Below, in pieces: positions 1 through 6,374 of a stretch of DNA of 7,538 nt. How positions within the stretch are numbered: position 1 is the stretch's first letter; every line of letters begins with the position of its first letter. The translations under genes and the position numbers were made by a program. The stretch comes from Planctomycetota bacterium (GTDB lineage Bacteria; Planctomycetota; UBA11346). The notes under the pieces were generated by a model that searched no databases, was not told the origin of the DNA, and saw only the letters and a list, made by a program, of their open reading frames with translations. Location of the stretch: contig JACDEN010000118.1 in NCBI GenBank assembly GCA_013816415.1, positions 1 to 7,538 of the forward strand, in the 5' to 3' direction.

Positions 1-205
1 GGTGGGAGCGGGCCGTGGTCACGCCTTGGAGATACGGTTTGTTTTGACCCTATGCAAGTCTTGGGATGGCGAGGGGTGGGGAGGTGTGTGAATGAAGTGC
101 CTGTCCTAGGATTCCTTATGATTGCAGGGAGGTTTTTGGAGACTTTCTGAATGAACATCCGAACGTCCTCACCCCTGGGTGAGGTCTCGCGGCTTGACCG
201 AATGG
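1..205. other. Non-coding stretch downstream of the immunity gene
   Basis: No gene is supported here. One plus-strand frame is open from base 1 to a TGA at 148-150, with an internal ATG at 52, but it has no recognisable motif and no ribosome-binding site, so I do not call it. GC is about 60% in the first 120 bases, intermediate between the low-GC immunity gene and the high-GC toxin body. The only structure seen is the inverted repeat at 167-184, listed separately. Other tip or immunity cassettes may lie beyond the left edge. Confidence 0.5.
167..184 (-). terminator. Possible transcription terminator after the immunity gene
   Basis: The arms CCTCACC and GGTGAGG form a perfect 7-bp GC-rich stem with a 4-base loop (8 bp if the loop is reduced to 2). 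It begins 21 bases after the immunity stop codon on the transcribed strand, where an operon terminator would be expected. No T-run follows, so it is not a textbook intrinsic terminator. It could act weakly, be Rho-assisted, or only stabilise the 3' end. Confidence 0.35.
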
Positions 206-520
206 TCATTCTGATCCCTCGTGTTTTGCGATGTATTCCATCTCGGATAGTAACTTCATTGTCGGAGCATCTGAGTCGCCAGATAAACAAAGAATGACGA
301 TGTCCGGAGGAAATCTCACGTCGATTTGAGTATCGTCTGATGAGTCGTGATTGACGTAGACTTTAACCTTCACTGCATCTGCCGTTGCAGCGGTGTAGTA
401 TACCCCGCCCCAGTAGGAACTTTCCCGGGGAATAAAAGGGATGCCAAGCATTCGCTCAAGTTGGGAACGAATCCTAACAATGTCGGAATCGTTAAGCCCA
501 AGGGATACGGATTTTTCCAT
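206..520 (-). CDS. Putative immunity protein for the upstream nucleotidyltransferase toxin
   Basis: A small 104-residue protein I cannot assign to a named family. The immunity role is inferred from position: it follows the toxin tip directly on the same strand and shares its low GC (about 46% where sampled, against about 66% in the toxin body). The ATG at 518-520 is chosen because AGGTGAT, a strong Shine-Dalgarno match, lies 3 bases upstream. The frame extends to 565, but that start would place 15 residues inside the toxin gene. The protein has no signal peptide or membrane segment and is acidic at its C-terminus (ends EGSE), as expected for a cytoplasmic protein binding an incoming toxin. 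Visible elements are an N-terminal helix-like stretch (about residues 10-25), an aromatic patch SYWGGVYY near 35-42, and beta-like hydrophobic stretches (VKVKVYV, IVILCL). The toxin stop is embedded in its ribosome-binding site, so the two are probably translationally coupled. Confidence 0.72.
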   Translation of the reverse strand: MEKSVSLGLNDSDIVRIRSQLERMLGIPFIPRESSYWGGVYYTAATADAVKVKVYVNHDSSDDTQIDVRFPPDIVILCLSGDSDAPTMKLLSEMEYIAKHEGSE

Positions 521-532
521 TTGATCACCTGG
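518..532 (-). promoter_or_regulatory. Shine-Dalgarno of the immunity gene containing the toxin stop codon
   Basis: On the minus strand AGGTGAT is followed by CAA and then the ATG at 520-518. The TGA inside AGGTGAT (527-525) is the toxin stop codon. A ribosome ending toxin synthesis therefore stops on the immunity ribosome-binding site. This supports translational coupling and decides the start of the immunity gene. Confidence 0.75.
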
Positions 533-3500
533 GAACCAGCATGCTTGGTTGCTTTGTAATCGCAAAGGTCGGTGAATCGTAAACCATAATGTTTACTTCT
601 CTGCCAGCAGCTCTTGTCAAATCGCTAATCATTGATTTAAGCCCAAGCTTTTCCAGAGTAGCTTGGCTGAACTCCAGGCTTAATGGACCTCTGCGCTTAC
701 CGTCAGGCCTCAGTTTGACGCCGAGTTCCTTGGCCCTTTTCATTAGGGAGGGACTGACAATCGCTATGTCGAAATCGCTAATGTATTGAGAATCAAACGG
801 TATCCCCTTCTCAAAGTTGACGCCAGTAACTGAACTCCCTTGGAAAATAGGCTCTGCGTCCTTATGCCCAGCCTTCTCCAAACCCTTGCGCAACTCTAGT
901 GAGAAGGCTTTATACTGGTCAAGTGATGTAAATCCGAAGGGAAATGTTCTCCCGGCATCATAGAACCGATTTCCATGCTTTTCTACCACCTGCTTGAGGT
1001 TCTTGAGACCGTCCAGCGCTTCTTTGTCCGTCAACGTCACCCCGAGGTCGGCTGCCTGCCTACGGATGTACTGCTCGATAGCGTCGCGTACCGCGCAGTT
1101 GTTGTGGACCCAAACCGCGGTCGTCACGCCAGAGATTGCAAACCCGCGAACGAAGTAGGTCCGCGTCTCCAGGACCTCGAAGTTGTAGACCGTCGTTGCG
1201 CCCGAGGTGACGGTGCGGCCCGCGAGGGTCAGTTCGTGGTCGCCTCCGTCGATGTGGTCGCCGACGTTCATGTCCTTCGCCATCGTCCAGCCCTCGCCCT
1301 CGACCCAGAACGGGTGGGCACCAGTGCAGTCGACCTCGTAGACCGTGTCGCTGTCGGCGAGGCGGAGATGCTCGATGGCCTCTACCTCGTGGCGCTCCAG
1401 GGCCGTCACCTGCCTCACCATCCGCGCTGAGTCGGGCGACCACTGGTCGCGCGTGGCTACCACGTCACCGACGACGATCTTCTCGATCGGCTTCCATTCG
1501 CCGCTCGCCATGAGTACTGGCGTCCCGGCGATGAAGCACCCGGCGTTGGCTTGGCACCGCTCAACGAGAGCCGCGACATCGGCATCGCTGAGCGTACCCC
1601 GCTCGGCGTTGATGACCCGCTGGACGAAAGCCGCATCGTCGCCGGTGTTCACCAAGGTCTGCGCGTCCTTTGCGCTACCGCGACCGGAACCACGAATCGC
1701 TGAGGGCAGCGGGATCGGCCGCTTGGCCGACTTCTCCAGGCTGCACACCGGACTGATGTGGGGAGCGCCGCTGCCACTCTTGACCGCGATCTTGTTGCCC
1801 ATGCGGCCGAGGCCGCAGTGCGCCTTGAGGAAGTCCTGCACGGGCAGGTCAAGGATGGTGGTCGCACGGCGCAGCCCTTGGACGAGCGCGTCGCGGGTCA
1901 GTTCGCGGGTGCCAGCAGCGCGGCGGAGCGTGCTCGCCGCCTGGCCGATGTCCTGTCCGCCTTGGGCGATGTCATCGACCGCTCTGGTAATCTGACCATC
2001 GACCGCAGACATGCTCGACCGTGCGGTCGTCATCAGGTCTCTGCTGAGACCCTGGCGGAGGAAGGCGACACCGCGACCAGCGATCATGCTGCCCGGAACG
2101 CCGCCCGTGAGCACGGTGACACCCACCATCATGCCGGACAGGAGGCGATCCTCGATCGAGAGCTGCTCGCCGGTGACCACATCCTGGCCCCAGAGCACGC
2201 GGTAGATGTCCCCGGTTCCCGCCACGAAGTCGCCAACGCAGTAGATGAAGAACGCGCGAGGTGAGTTCCGAGCGAAGTTCTGCCAGAAGGCTTGCGCCGC
2301 GATGTTCGACGCCATCCCCTGGAGGGCGTAGGTCTCCTGCATGAGGCGAACGATGAGCCCGGCCTCGGGGGTCGCGCCTCGAATCTCAACGTACCTGAGC
2401 GACCCGTCGAAGTTGTACACTGGCATGCGGAACCCGGCGTTGTTCAACTGGTTGCTCGTGCTCAGGTCGATCTGACCTCCCGTGAGCGTACCGAGCTTGA
2501 AGTAGACGCCGAGCTGCTGGCTATTGCGCCACAGCGTCACGTTCCCGTTTCCGTCCGTATAGCGATAAGCGTCGGGGATCTTGAAGGCCAGACTGCCGTC
2601 GGAACCGAAGACAAGTTCAAGTGGGATTCCGGCAATGCCCTCATTGAGAGTAGAGATCGTGAGCGTGGTCGGGACCATCTGCACGGTGATCGGATAGGTG
2701 GCCGTTCCCGACTGTTGTGGAATGGTAGCGAGCAGCTTCTTCGCCCAGCTCAGGCGCTCGGCCATCATGTGGTGCAGCACTTCTTCGGTGAAGGAGTGGC
2801 CGACGAACCAGTTGGGCGTAATCTGGGTGGCAAACAGCCTGGTGAGCGGGCTGTTGTGAACGATCGAGTCCCAGAGGTTCTGGAAGAAGCCGACGGCGAT
2901 CTGCACGGTAGCGTCATCGCCACCGGCATGCTGGAGCGGCGGGTAGACGTAGCCGAGGTCTTCGTTCGCCGTCGGCGAGAGCGCGAACGGTGACACTCCG
3001 GCGCGGTAGTCGGCGCGCAGGCTGAAATACCGCTTCATCCGTGCGAGAGCGGCTTGGTCCATGTACGCCTTGGCCTTGACCTCCAGAAGCTGGCGCTGCT
3101 TCTCGATGTCGGGATCGCTGCGGTTCTGGAAGCTGCCGTCGGCCATGACGTGGCGCAGGAAGCGCAGCCAGTGCTGGAGGGGCGGCCCGGAGGCTCTGAT
3201 CCTGTTCCTCCACGTTTCAGCGGCTTGCTCCTCGGTCCCGAGGTTGCCACCAGAGTTCCAAATCTTCCAGTACTGGTCACGAGACAGTTCAACCGCAGGG
3301 GCGGTCAGGTCTGCTTGCTCGGCTGGGATCTGGAAGATCGAGGTGCCTCCGCTGACCGGCGCATACCACTTCATCGGCCCCGGGTTCGTGGCGGGCATGA
3401 TCTCCGCGAGCATGTACATGCAAAACTCGAAAACCGAATCCAGCTCGCGCGTGTTGGTCGTGGAGTGCGGGTGGTCGGACACGCCGAACTGCGCGCGGTA

Positions 3501-4739
3501 GGAATCCGGGAGTTTCCAGTTGGCGTCCTCGCCGCCGCCAGCGGGCGGGATCGGGGTCGGGTCCTGGACCAGCGTGCTATCGGGATTCGAGAGGAAGTCC
3601 TGGCGCTTCTGGAGGTTCCCGCGAGCGACTTGAATCTGATCGAGACCGGGCTCACTGAGCACGGGCAGATCGACCTGCACCGGAATCTCCATGATCGGGT
3701 TGCTCGTGTCCGCGGTGCCGAAGACCGGGAACACCTGGAGGATGGTGTCGCCAGGACGCTCACCCGCGACCAGGAAGCTCGATCCATCGTTCCATGAGAG
3801 GATCGGGGCGCATTGGCTCGCACCGTCGCCGGAGACCGGAGCGTTGACGCCATCGCTGAACGCGAGGCTCGCGTCGTAGGCGATGGAGAACTGGCTGTTT
3901 GCACCCGTCAGGCCGCTGGTCGGTTGGATGACCGTCTGCGGGCCATCGTCGATGATCCGCACCGTGCCCTTGTTCCCGTAGAGGGTCGTGCCTGCGTACG
4001 GTGCCTTCTTGAAGTCGCCATCGACCCCAAGCTCGACCTCCATGCGGCGCTGCTTGATGGTGACCAGTCCCGATACTGGACCGATACCCAGATCGGTGAG
4101 TTCCTGGCCCGACAGCGTGCAGTAGTACGCGCCAAAGGCAGCGTTCTGCTGCATGGTGCTGTCGCCCGGCATGCCACCGAGGAAGCGCGCCTTGGCGTCG
4201 TCCACGGCGATCTTGCCCTGGTTGCTCTGCTTCACGAATCCGCCGCTGCCCTGGTTGAGGTAGAAGCAGTGGGGCTCCATGCCCGACCAGTTCAGCGTCC
4301 AAGCCTTCACCTTCGCCTTGGCCTCGGCGTCCGTGAACTGCGGCAGCGCCACGTCGATCCAGACGTTCTCGCCAGCCGCTGGCTGGCTCCCCGCGCTCTC
4401 CTTACCGGCAACGCGGATCGTGTACTCCTTGTCCTCCAACTGCCACAACTCGATGGGGTTGACGTTGATGCGACAGACTGCGAGAGCCTGTTTCATTCTA
4501 TGACTGCCATTCGCCCCCGCAACGCCGATCCGCGCGCTATCCGCATATTCCATGATTGTTCCCGAACCCCCCTTGGAAGCTGCGCACGCAGGCGAACCAA
4601 ATGACGCGGCATCCGGCCATGCGACGGCGTGGAGGGACGGGGAGACCGCGAGCAGGAGAAAGGCGAGGAACGATCTAGCCGGCACGCCGAGGGCGTGCGG
4701 CAGACAGGATGCCATCCACAAAAGGAGACGCTGTGCCAT
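525..4739 (-). CDS. Secreted polymorphic toxin: Hint domain plus nucleotidyltransferase-type C-terminal tip
   Basis: A multidomain effector of about 1,404 residues (numbered from the ATG at 4739). A Sec signal peptide comes first (hydrophobic core about 23-36, likely cleaved after AVA at 40). Residues 41-390 are beta-rich with scattered cysteines, then a proline-rich linker near 393. A largely helical region follows, an Ig-like segment near 690-760 (TDGNGNVTL), and a PT-TG-like pretoxin segment near 840-885 (VTGEQLSIEDRLLSG). The Hint domain runs from Cys1068 (CFIAGTPV) through a TxxHPF block to VHNN1214, with Cys1215 after the scissile bond. The tip, 1215-1404, carries G1301-S-S and D1322-F-D1324, the pattern of polymerase beta-fold nucleotidyltransferases, and a late RxVNIMVY strand. 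Presumed role: self-cleavage frees a tip that nucleotidylates an unknown target in a competitor. No RHS, two-partner-secretion, PAAR or VgrG parts are seen, so delivery beyond Sec is unknown. The start is uncertain: TTG 4778, ATG 4739 and ATG 4715 are in frame and none has a clear ribosome-binding site; 4715 gives the most typical signal peptide. GC drops to about 41-45% in the tip. Confidence 0.85.
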   Translation of the reverse strand: MAQRLLLWMASCLPHALGVPARSFLAFLLLAVSPSLHAVAWPDAASFGSPACAASKGGSGTIMEYADSARIGVAGANGSHRMKQALAVCRINVNPIELWQLEDKEYTIRVAGKESAGSQPAAGENVWIDVALPQFTDAEAKAKVKAWTLNWSGMEPHCFYLNQGSGGFVKQSNQGKIAVDDAKARFLGGMPGDSTMQQNAAFGAYYCTLSGQELTDLGIGPVSGLVTIKQRRMEVELGVDGDFKKAPYAGTTLYGNKGTVRIIDDGPQTVIQPTSGLTGANSQFSIAYDASLAFSDGVNAPVSGDGASQCAPILSWNDGSSFLVAGERPGDTILQVFPVFGTADTSNPIMEIPVQVDLPVLSEPGLDQIQVARGNLQKRQDFLSNPDSTLVQDPTPIPPAGGGEDANWKLPDSYRAQFGVSDHPHSTTNTRELDSVFEFCMYMLAEIMPATNPGPMKWYAPVSGGTSIFQIPAEQADLTAPAVELSRDQYWKIWNSGGNLGTEEQAAETWRNRIRASGPPLQHWLRFLRHVMADGSFQNRSDPDIEKQRQLLEVKAKAYMDQAALARMKRYFSLRADYRAGVSPFALSPTANEDLGYVYPPLQHAGGDDATVQIAVGFFQNLWDSIVHNSPLTRLFATQITPNWFVGHSFTEEVLHHMMAERLSWAKKLLATIPQQSGTATYPITVQMVPTTLTISTLNEGIAGIPLELVFGSDGSLAFKIPDAYRYTDGNGNVTLWRNSQQLGVYFKLGTLTGGQIDLSTSNQLNNAGFRMPVYNFDGSLRYVEIRGATPEAGLIVRLMQETYALQGMASNIAAQAFWQNFARNSPRAFFIYCVGDFVAGTGDIYRVLWGQDVVTGEQLSIEDRLLSGMMVGVTVLTGGVPGSMIAGRGVAFLRQGLSRDLMTTARSSMSAVDGQITRAVDDIAQGGQDIGQAASTLRRAAGTRELTRDALVQGLRRATTILDLPVQDFLKAHCGLGRMGNKIAVKSGSGAPHISPVCSLEKSAKRPIPLPSAIRGSGRGSAKDAQTLVNTGDDAAFVQRVINAERGTLSDADVAALVERCQANAGCFIAGTPVLMASGEWKPIEKIVVGDVVATRDQWSPDSARMVRQVTALERHEVEAIEHLRLADSDTVYEVDCTGAHPFWVEGEGWTMAKDMNVGDHIDGGDHELTLAGRTVTSGATTVYNFEVLETRTYFVRGFAISGVTTAVWVHNNCAVRDAIEQYIRRQAADLGVTLTDKEALDGLKNLKQVVEKHGNRFYDAGRTFPFGFTSLDQYKAFSLELRKGLEKAGHKDAEPIFQGSSVTGVNFEKGIPFDSQYISDFDIAIVSPSLMKRAKELGVKLRPDGKRRGPLSLEFSQATLEKLGLKSMISDLTRAAGREVNIMVYDSPTFAITKQPSMLVPR
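528..1097 (-). other. Nucleotidyltransferase-type toxin tip (module within the toxin gene)
   Basis: Residues 1215-1404 follow the Hint cleavage point. A helical lead (AIEQYIRRQAADLG) is followed by FTSLDQYKAF, then FQGSSVTGV and SDFDIAIV. GSS supplies the nucleotide-binding turn and the two Asp (1322, 1324) the metal ligands of the polymerase beta superfamily. The GSS-to-DxD spacing of about 20 residues is longer than the usual 9-13 because an extra loop (FEKGIPFDSQY) is inserted. The third carboxylate is not obvious; Glu1381 in REVNIMVY or Asp1388 just after it are candidates. I recognise the overall pattern as a recurrent polymorphic-toxin tip but cannot name the target. Base composition changes near 1000-1020, about 25-30 codons after the cleavage site, consistent with exchange of the tip alone. 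Confidence 0.7.
1098..1538 (-). other. Hint (intein-like) autoprocessing domain within the toxin
   Basis: This stretch encodes residues 1068-1214. The N-terminal block starts with the nucleophile Cys in CFIAGTPV, followed by the usual KPIEKIVVGDVV strand. The middle block TGAHPFWVEGEGW carries the TxxH residues that assist the N-S acyl shift in Hint domains. The C-terminal block has VYNFEV, TYFVRG and VWVHNN before Cys. At about 147 residues it is the normal size for a Hint domain without an endonuclease. It sits just before the tip, the standard place for a pretoxin Hint that releases the toxic end. Everything needed for cleavage appears intact. Confidence 0.85.
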
Positions 4740-4847
4740 CCAGGGCGGGCAGTGTCGGGGACCGGCTAGCTCGTCCAATAGGCCACTTGGAGACCACCGA
4801 TGCCCCCACCCTCTTTGAGGTCACCATCTGTGACCTCAAACGCCATC
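4740..4847 (-). other. Intergenic gap between ORF6N gene and toxin gene
   Basis: These 108 bases separate the ORF6N stop from the preferred toxin ATG. They contain the hairpin at 4814-4840 and an alternative in-frame TTG toxin start (4776-4778). The toxin frame is open up to a TGA at 4821-4823, so no start further upstream is possible. I see no convincing -35/-10 pair and no Shine-Dalgarno before any of the candidate starts, so whether the toxin has its own promoter or is read from the recombinase operon is open. Confidence 0.5.
4814..4840 (-). terminator. Perfect 11-bp hairpin after the ORF6N gene
   Basis: The arms TTTGAGGTCAC (4814-4824) and GTGACCTCAAA (4830-4840) are exact reverse complements around a 5-base loop. 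The hairpin starts 8 bases after the ORF6N stop codon and lies before the toxin. Position favours a terminator or attenuator for the recombinase-ORF6N operon. Because no T-run follows on the minus strand (GAGGGTGGGG comes next), a protein-binding dyad is an equal alternative. Confidence 0.5.
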
Positions 4848-5411
4848 CTACTTCAAGTTGAACCCGACTGATGGCTTGTCCGGCTCGGGTTCATCTGCCT
4901 GGGCAGCCAATGCCTTGAGTGTCTCGAACACCACCTTGAGGGCTCGCACGGTCTCGGCCCGATGATGGCCAAACTCCGCAGCGTGCCGACCCAACTCGGC
5001 TTCCAGCACGGCCAGCCGCTTGGTGAAGTCAGCGTTGGCCGTCAGCAGCTTCCGCATCTGCACGAAGGCACGCATGATCTCGATGTTGACCGCCACCGCA
5101 CGTGGGCTGTTGAGTACGCTGGACAGCATCGCCACGCCCTGCTCGGTGAACGCCATGGGCACAGAACGACGGCGCCCACCGTGCTTTTTTGAAGTCGCAG
5201 ATTGCGACTTCAAGTTGTCGGCCTCCGCATCGGTCAGACGGAACGCAAAATCCTCGGGAAAACGCGCTATGTTGCGCTTCACCGCCTCGTTCAGCCGCTT
5301 GGTCTCGACCCCGTAGAGCCGGGCCAGATCCTCGTCGAGCATGACCCGTTGGGCACGCAGGTTGAGGATCGACCGCTGGATGGACTCGATGGCGAGGACT
5401 GCTCTGGACAT
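4848..5411 (-). CDS. ORF6N-domain DNA-binding protein
   Basis: A 187-residue protein of the ORF6N family, first known from phage proteins and related in context to KilA-N and Bro proteins. It is presumed to bind DNA and regulate transcription. The domain fills residues 6-125: ILNLRAQRVMLDEDLARLYG, then VETKRLNEAVKRN and FPEDFAFRLT, and the second half AFTEQGVAMLSSVLNSPRAV with VNIEIMRAFVQMR. A helical, coiled-coil-like tail (about 128-172) suggests oligomerisation, and it ends in the short VGF motif common at family C-termini, so it looks complete. The start at 5411 (MSRAVLAIES) places the domain at the usual distance from the N-terminus. The frame continues to an ATG at 5462 that overlaps the recombinase stop as ATGA, adding 17 glycine/proline/arginine-rich residues. 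That start would be translationally coupled and cannot be excluded. Linkage to two recombinases suggests it regulates them or their site. Confidence 0.85.
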   Translation of the reverse strand: MSRAVLAIESIQRSILNLRAQRVMLDEDLARLYGVETKRLNEAVKRNIARFPEDFAFRLTDAEADNLKSQSATSKKHGGRRRSVPMAFTEQGVAMLSSVLNSPRAVAVNIEIMRAFVQMRKLLTANADFTKRLAVLEAELGRHAAEFGHHRAETVRALKVVFETLKALAAQADEPEPDKPSVGFNLK

Positions 5412-5458
5412 GGACGCACAGCCTGGGCCTCTCCCACCATCCCGCAAGGGCATCGGCC

Positions 5459-6370
5459 TCATCCACGGGGCATCTCCACCGCAATTGGTGGCATGGCCTT
5501 GTCGTAATCCTCCCGGAGATGCCCAGGAACCAGCCGCAGGTAGGTCTTCGTCGTGTCGAGGTTCGCGTGTCCGAGAATTTCCTGAATCACGCGGATGTCG
5601 ACATTGTTGCGCAGGAGATGAACCGCCAGGGAATGCCGCAGCAAGTGGGGATGCACGCGCTTCCCCAGCAGTTTCGAGATCCGCCCGAGCAGGTTCGCGA
5701 TGATCTTCTTGTGGAGCCGCTCGCCGTGGCGGCCCAGCAGCAAGGCACCGTGATCGGGCCCCTGCACGAGCAGGCGACGCACCGCGAGGTAGTCCTTGGT
5801 GGCGGCGAGCACGCCGCGCATCATCGGCACGCAGCGGTCCTTGTCGCCTTTGCCACCGCGCACCAGCACCGTGCGCTCGCGCAGGTCGAGGTCAGACACA
5901 TCGAGGTCGACCGATTCCGACAGGCGCAGCGCGCAACCGTAGAGCAGCTCGATGTGGAGACGATTACGCAGGTCGGTGGCGGTCCTGCTCGGCAGCAGGT
6001 CGAAGATTCGGGCGACCTCGTCCTCGGAGAGTGGCGCGGGCAGGAGCGGCTCGTCGCCTTCGACGATGACTTCGTGGAGGTCGAGGGCCGGATCCACCAG
6101 CACGCGTCCGCGCCGGGCCAGCCAGGCGAAGAGTTCGCGGATGACCCAGGCGTAATTCCGGCGAGTGCCGCGCACGAGGCCCTTGTCGAGCAGATCGCCC
6201 ATGAAGGCGTCGAGATCGTGGGATGAGATATCGGCCCAGCGCACGAAGCCACGTTCGGTCAGCCAACGGAGGAAGGGTTGCATGCGGTACGTCGTGGTAC
6301 GGACCATGGCCGGCGACCACCGCGTGGTGGCGCAGTGCGCGATGTAGGTCTCCATGTCTTCGTAGAGCAT
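5459..6370 (-). CDS. Tyrosine recombinase (second of a tandem pair)
   Basis: A 303-residue site-specific recombinase of the phage-integrase/XerC-D class, which cuts and rejoins DNA through a 3'-phosphotyrosine. The N-terminal SAM-like core-binding domain covers about 1-95 (helical, YRMQPFLRWLTERGF), and the catalytic domain about 110-290. All catalytic residues are visible: Arg149 in CALRLSE, Lys174 in RGGKGDKDR, His242 and Arg245 in HPHLLRH, His268 in LGHANLDTT and the nucleophile Tyr277. Length is close to XerC/XerD (about 300), so no arm-binding extension is present. The ATG at 6370 lies 4 bases after the stop of the first recombinase; an internal ATG (residue 6) is an alternative. Its TGA overlaps an upstream ATG of the ORF6N frame. 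Translational coupling along the three genes is likely. Being intact and different from its partner, it may act with it as a heterodimeric pair, as XerC and XerD do. Confidence 0.92.
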   Translation of the reverse strand: MLYEDMETYIAHCATTRWSPAMVRTTTYRMQPFLRWLTERGFVRWADISSHDLDAFMGDLLDKGLVRGTRRNYAWVIRELFAWLARRGRVLVDPALDLHEVIVEGDEPLLPAPLSEDEVARIFDLLPSRTATDLRNRLHIELLYGCALRLSESVDLDVSDLDLRERTVLVRGGKGDKDRCVPMMRGVLAATKDYLAVRRLLVQGPDHGALLLGRHGERLHKKIIANLLGRISKLLGKRVHPHLLRHSLAVHLLRNNVDIRVIQEILGHANLDTTKTYLRLVPGHLREDYDKAMPPIAVEMPRG

Positions 6371-6374
6371 GGCG

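Noticed and set aside
1..150. Plus-strand frame open from the left edge to a stop at 148-150
   Set aside because: It has only 49 codons, no recognisable motif, no supporting ribosome-binding site at its internal ATG, and runs against the direction of all other genes.
347..559. Plus-strand 70-codon frame over the immunity gene
   Set aside because: It runs antisense to the toxin-immunity junction, where the minus strand has a strong ribosome-binding site and gene order. It shows no motif of its own.
1098..1538. An intein inserted in a housekeeping protein
   Set aside because: The Hint domain lies between a pretoxin segment and a C-terminal tip in a secreted protein, with no split conserved host domain. 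This is the polymorphic-toxin arrangement.
2229..2237. A copy of TCGCCAAC inside the toxin gene as a second recombination site (also TCGCCAAG near 6866)
   Set aside because: Only the 8-base motif is present, without the paired inverted arm and 6-base centre. Single copies are expected by chance in high-GC coding DNA.
1758..2264. Long plus-strand open frames opposite the toxin gene (also 975-1430, 1345-1995, 2292-2993, 3054-3797, 3813-4604)
   Set aside because: They are antisense to a continuous 1,400-codon gene with recognisable domains. Their translations are rich in Arg, Ala, Gly, Val and His with no motifs, as expected for mirror frames in high-GC DNA.
5519..6226. Plus-strand open frames opposite the recombinases (also 6369-7082)
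   Set aside because: Both are exact shadows of tyrosine-recombinase genes with intact catalytic residues; the antisense translations show no domain.
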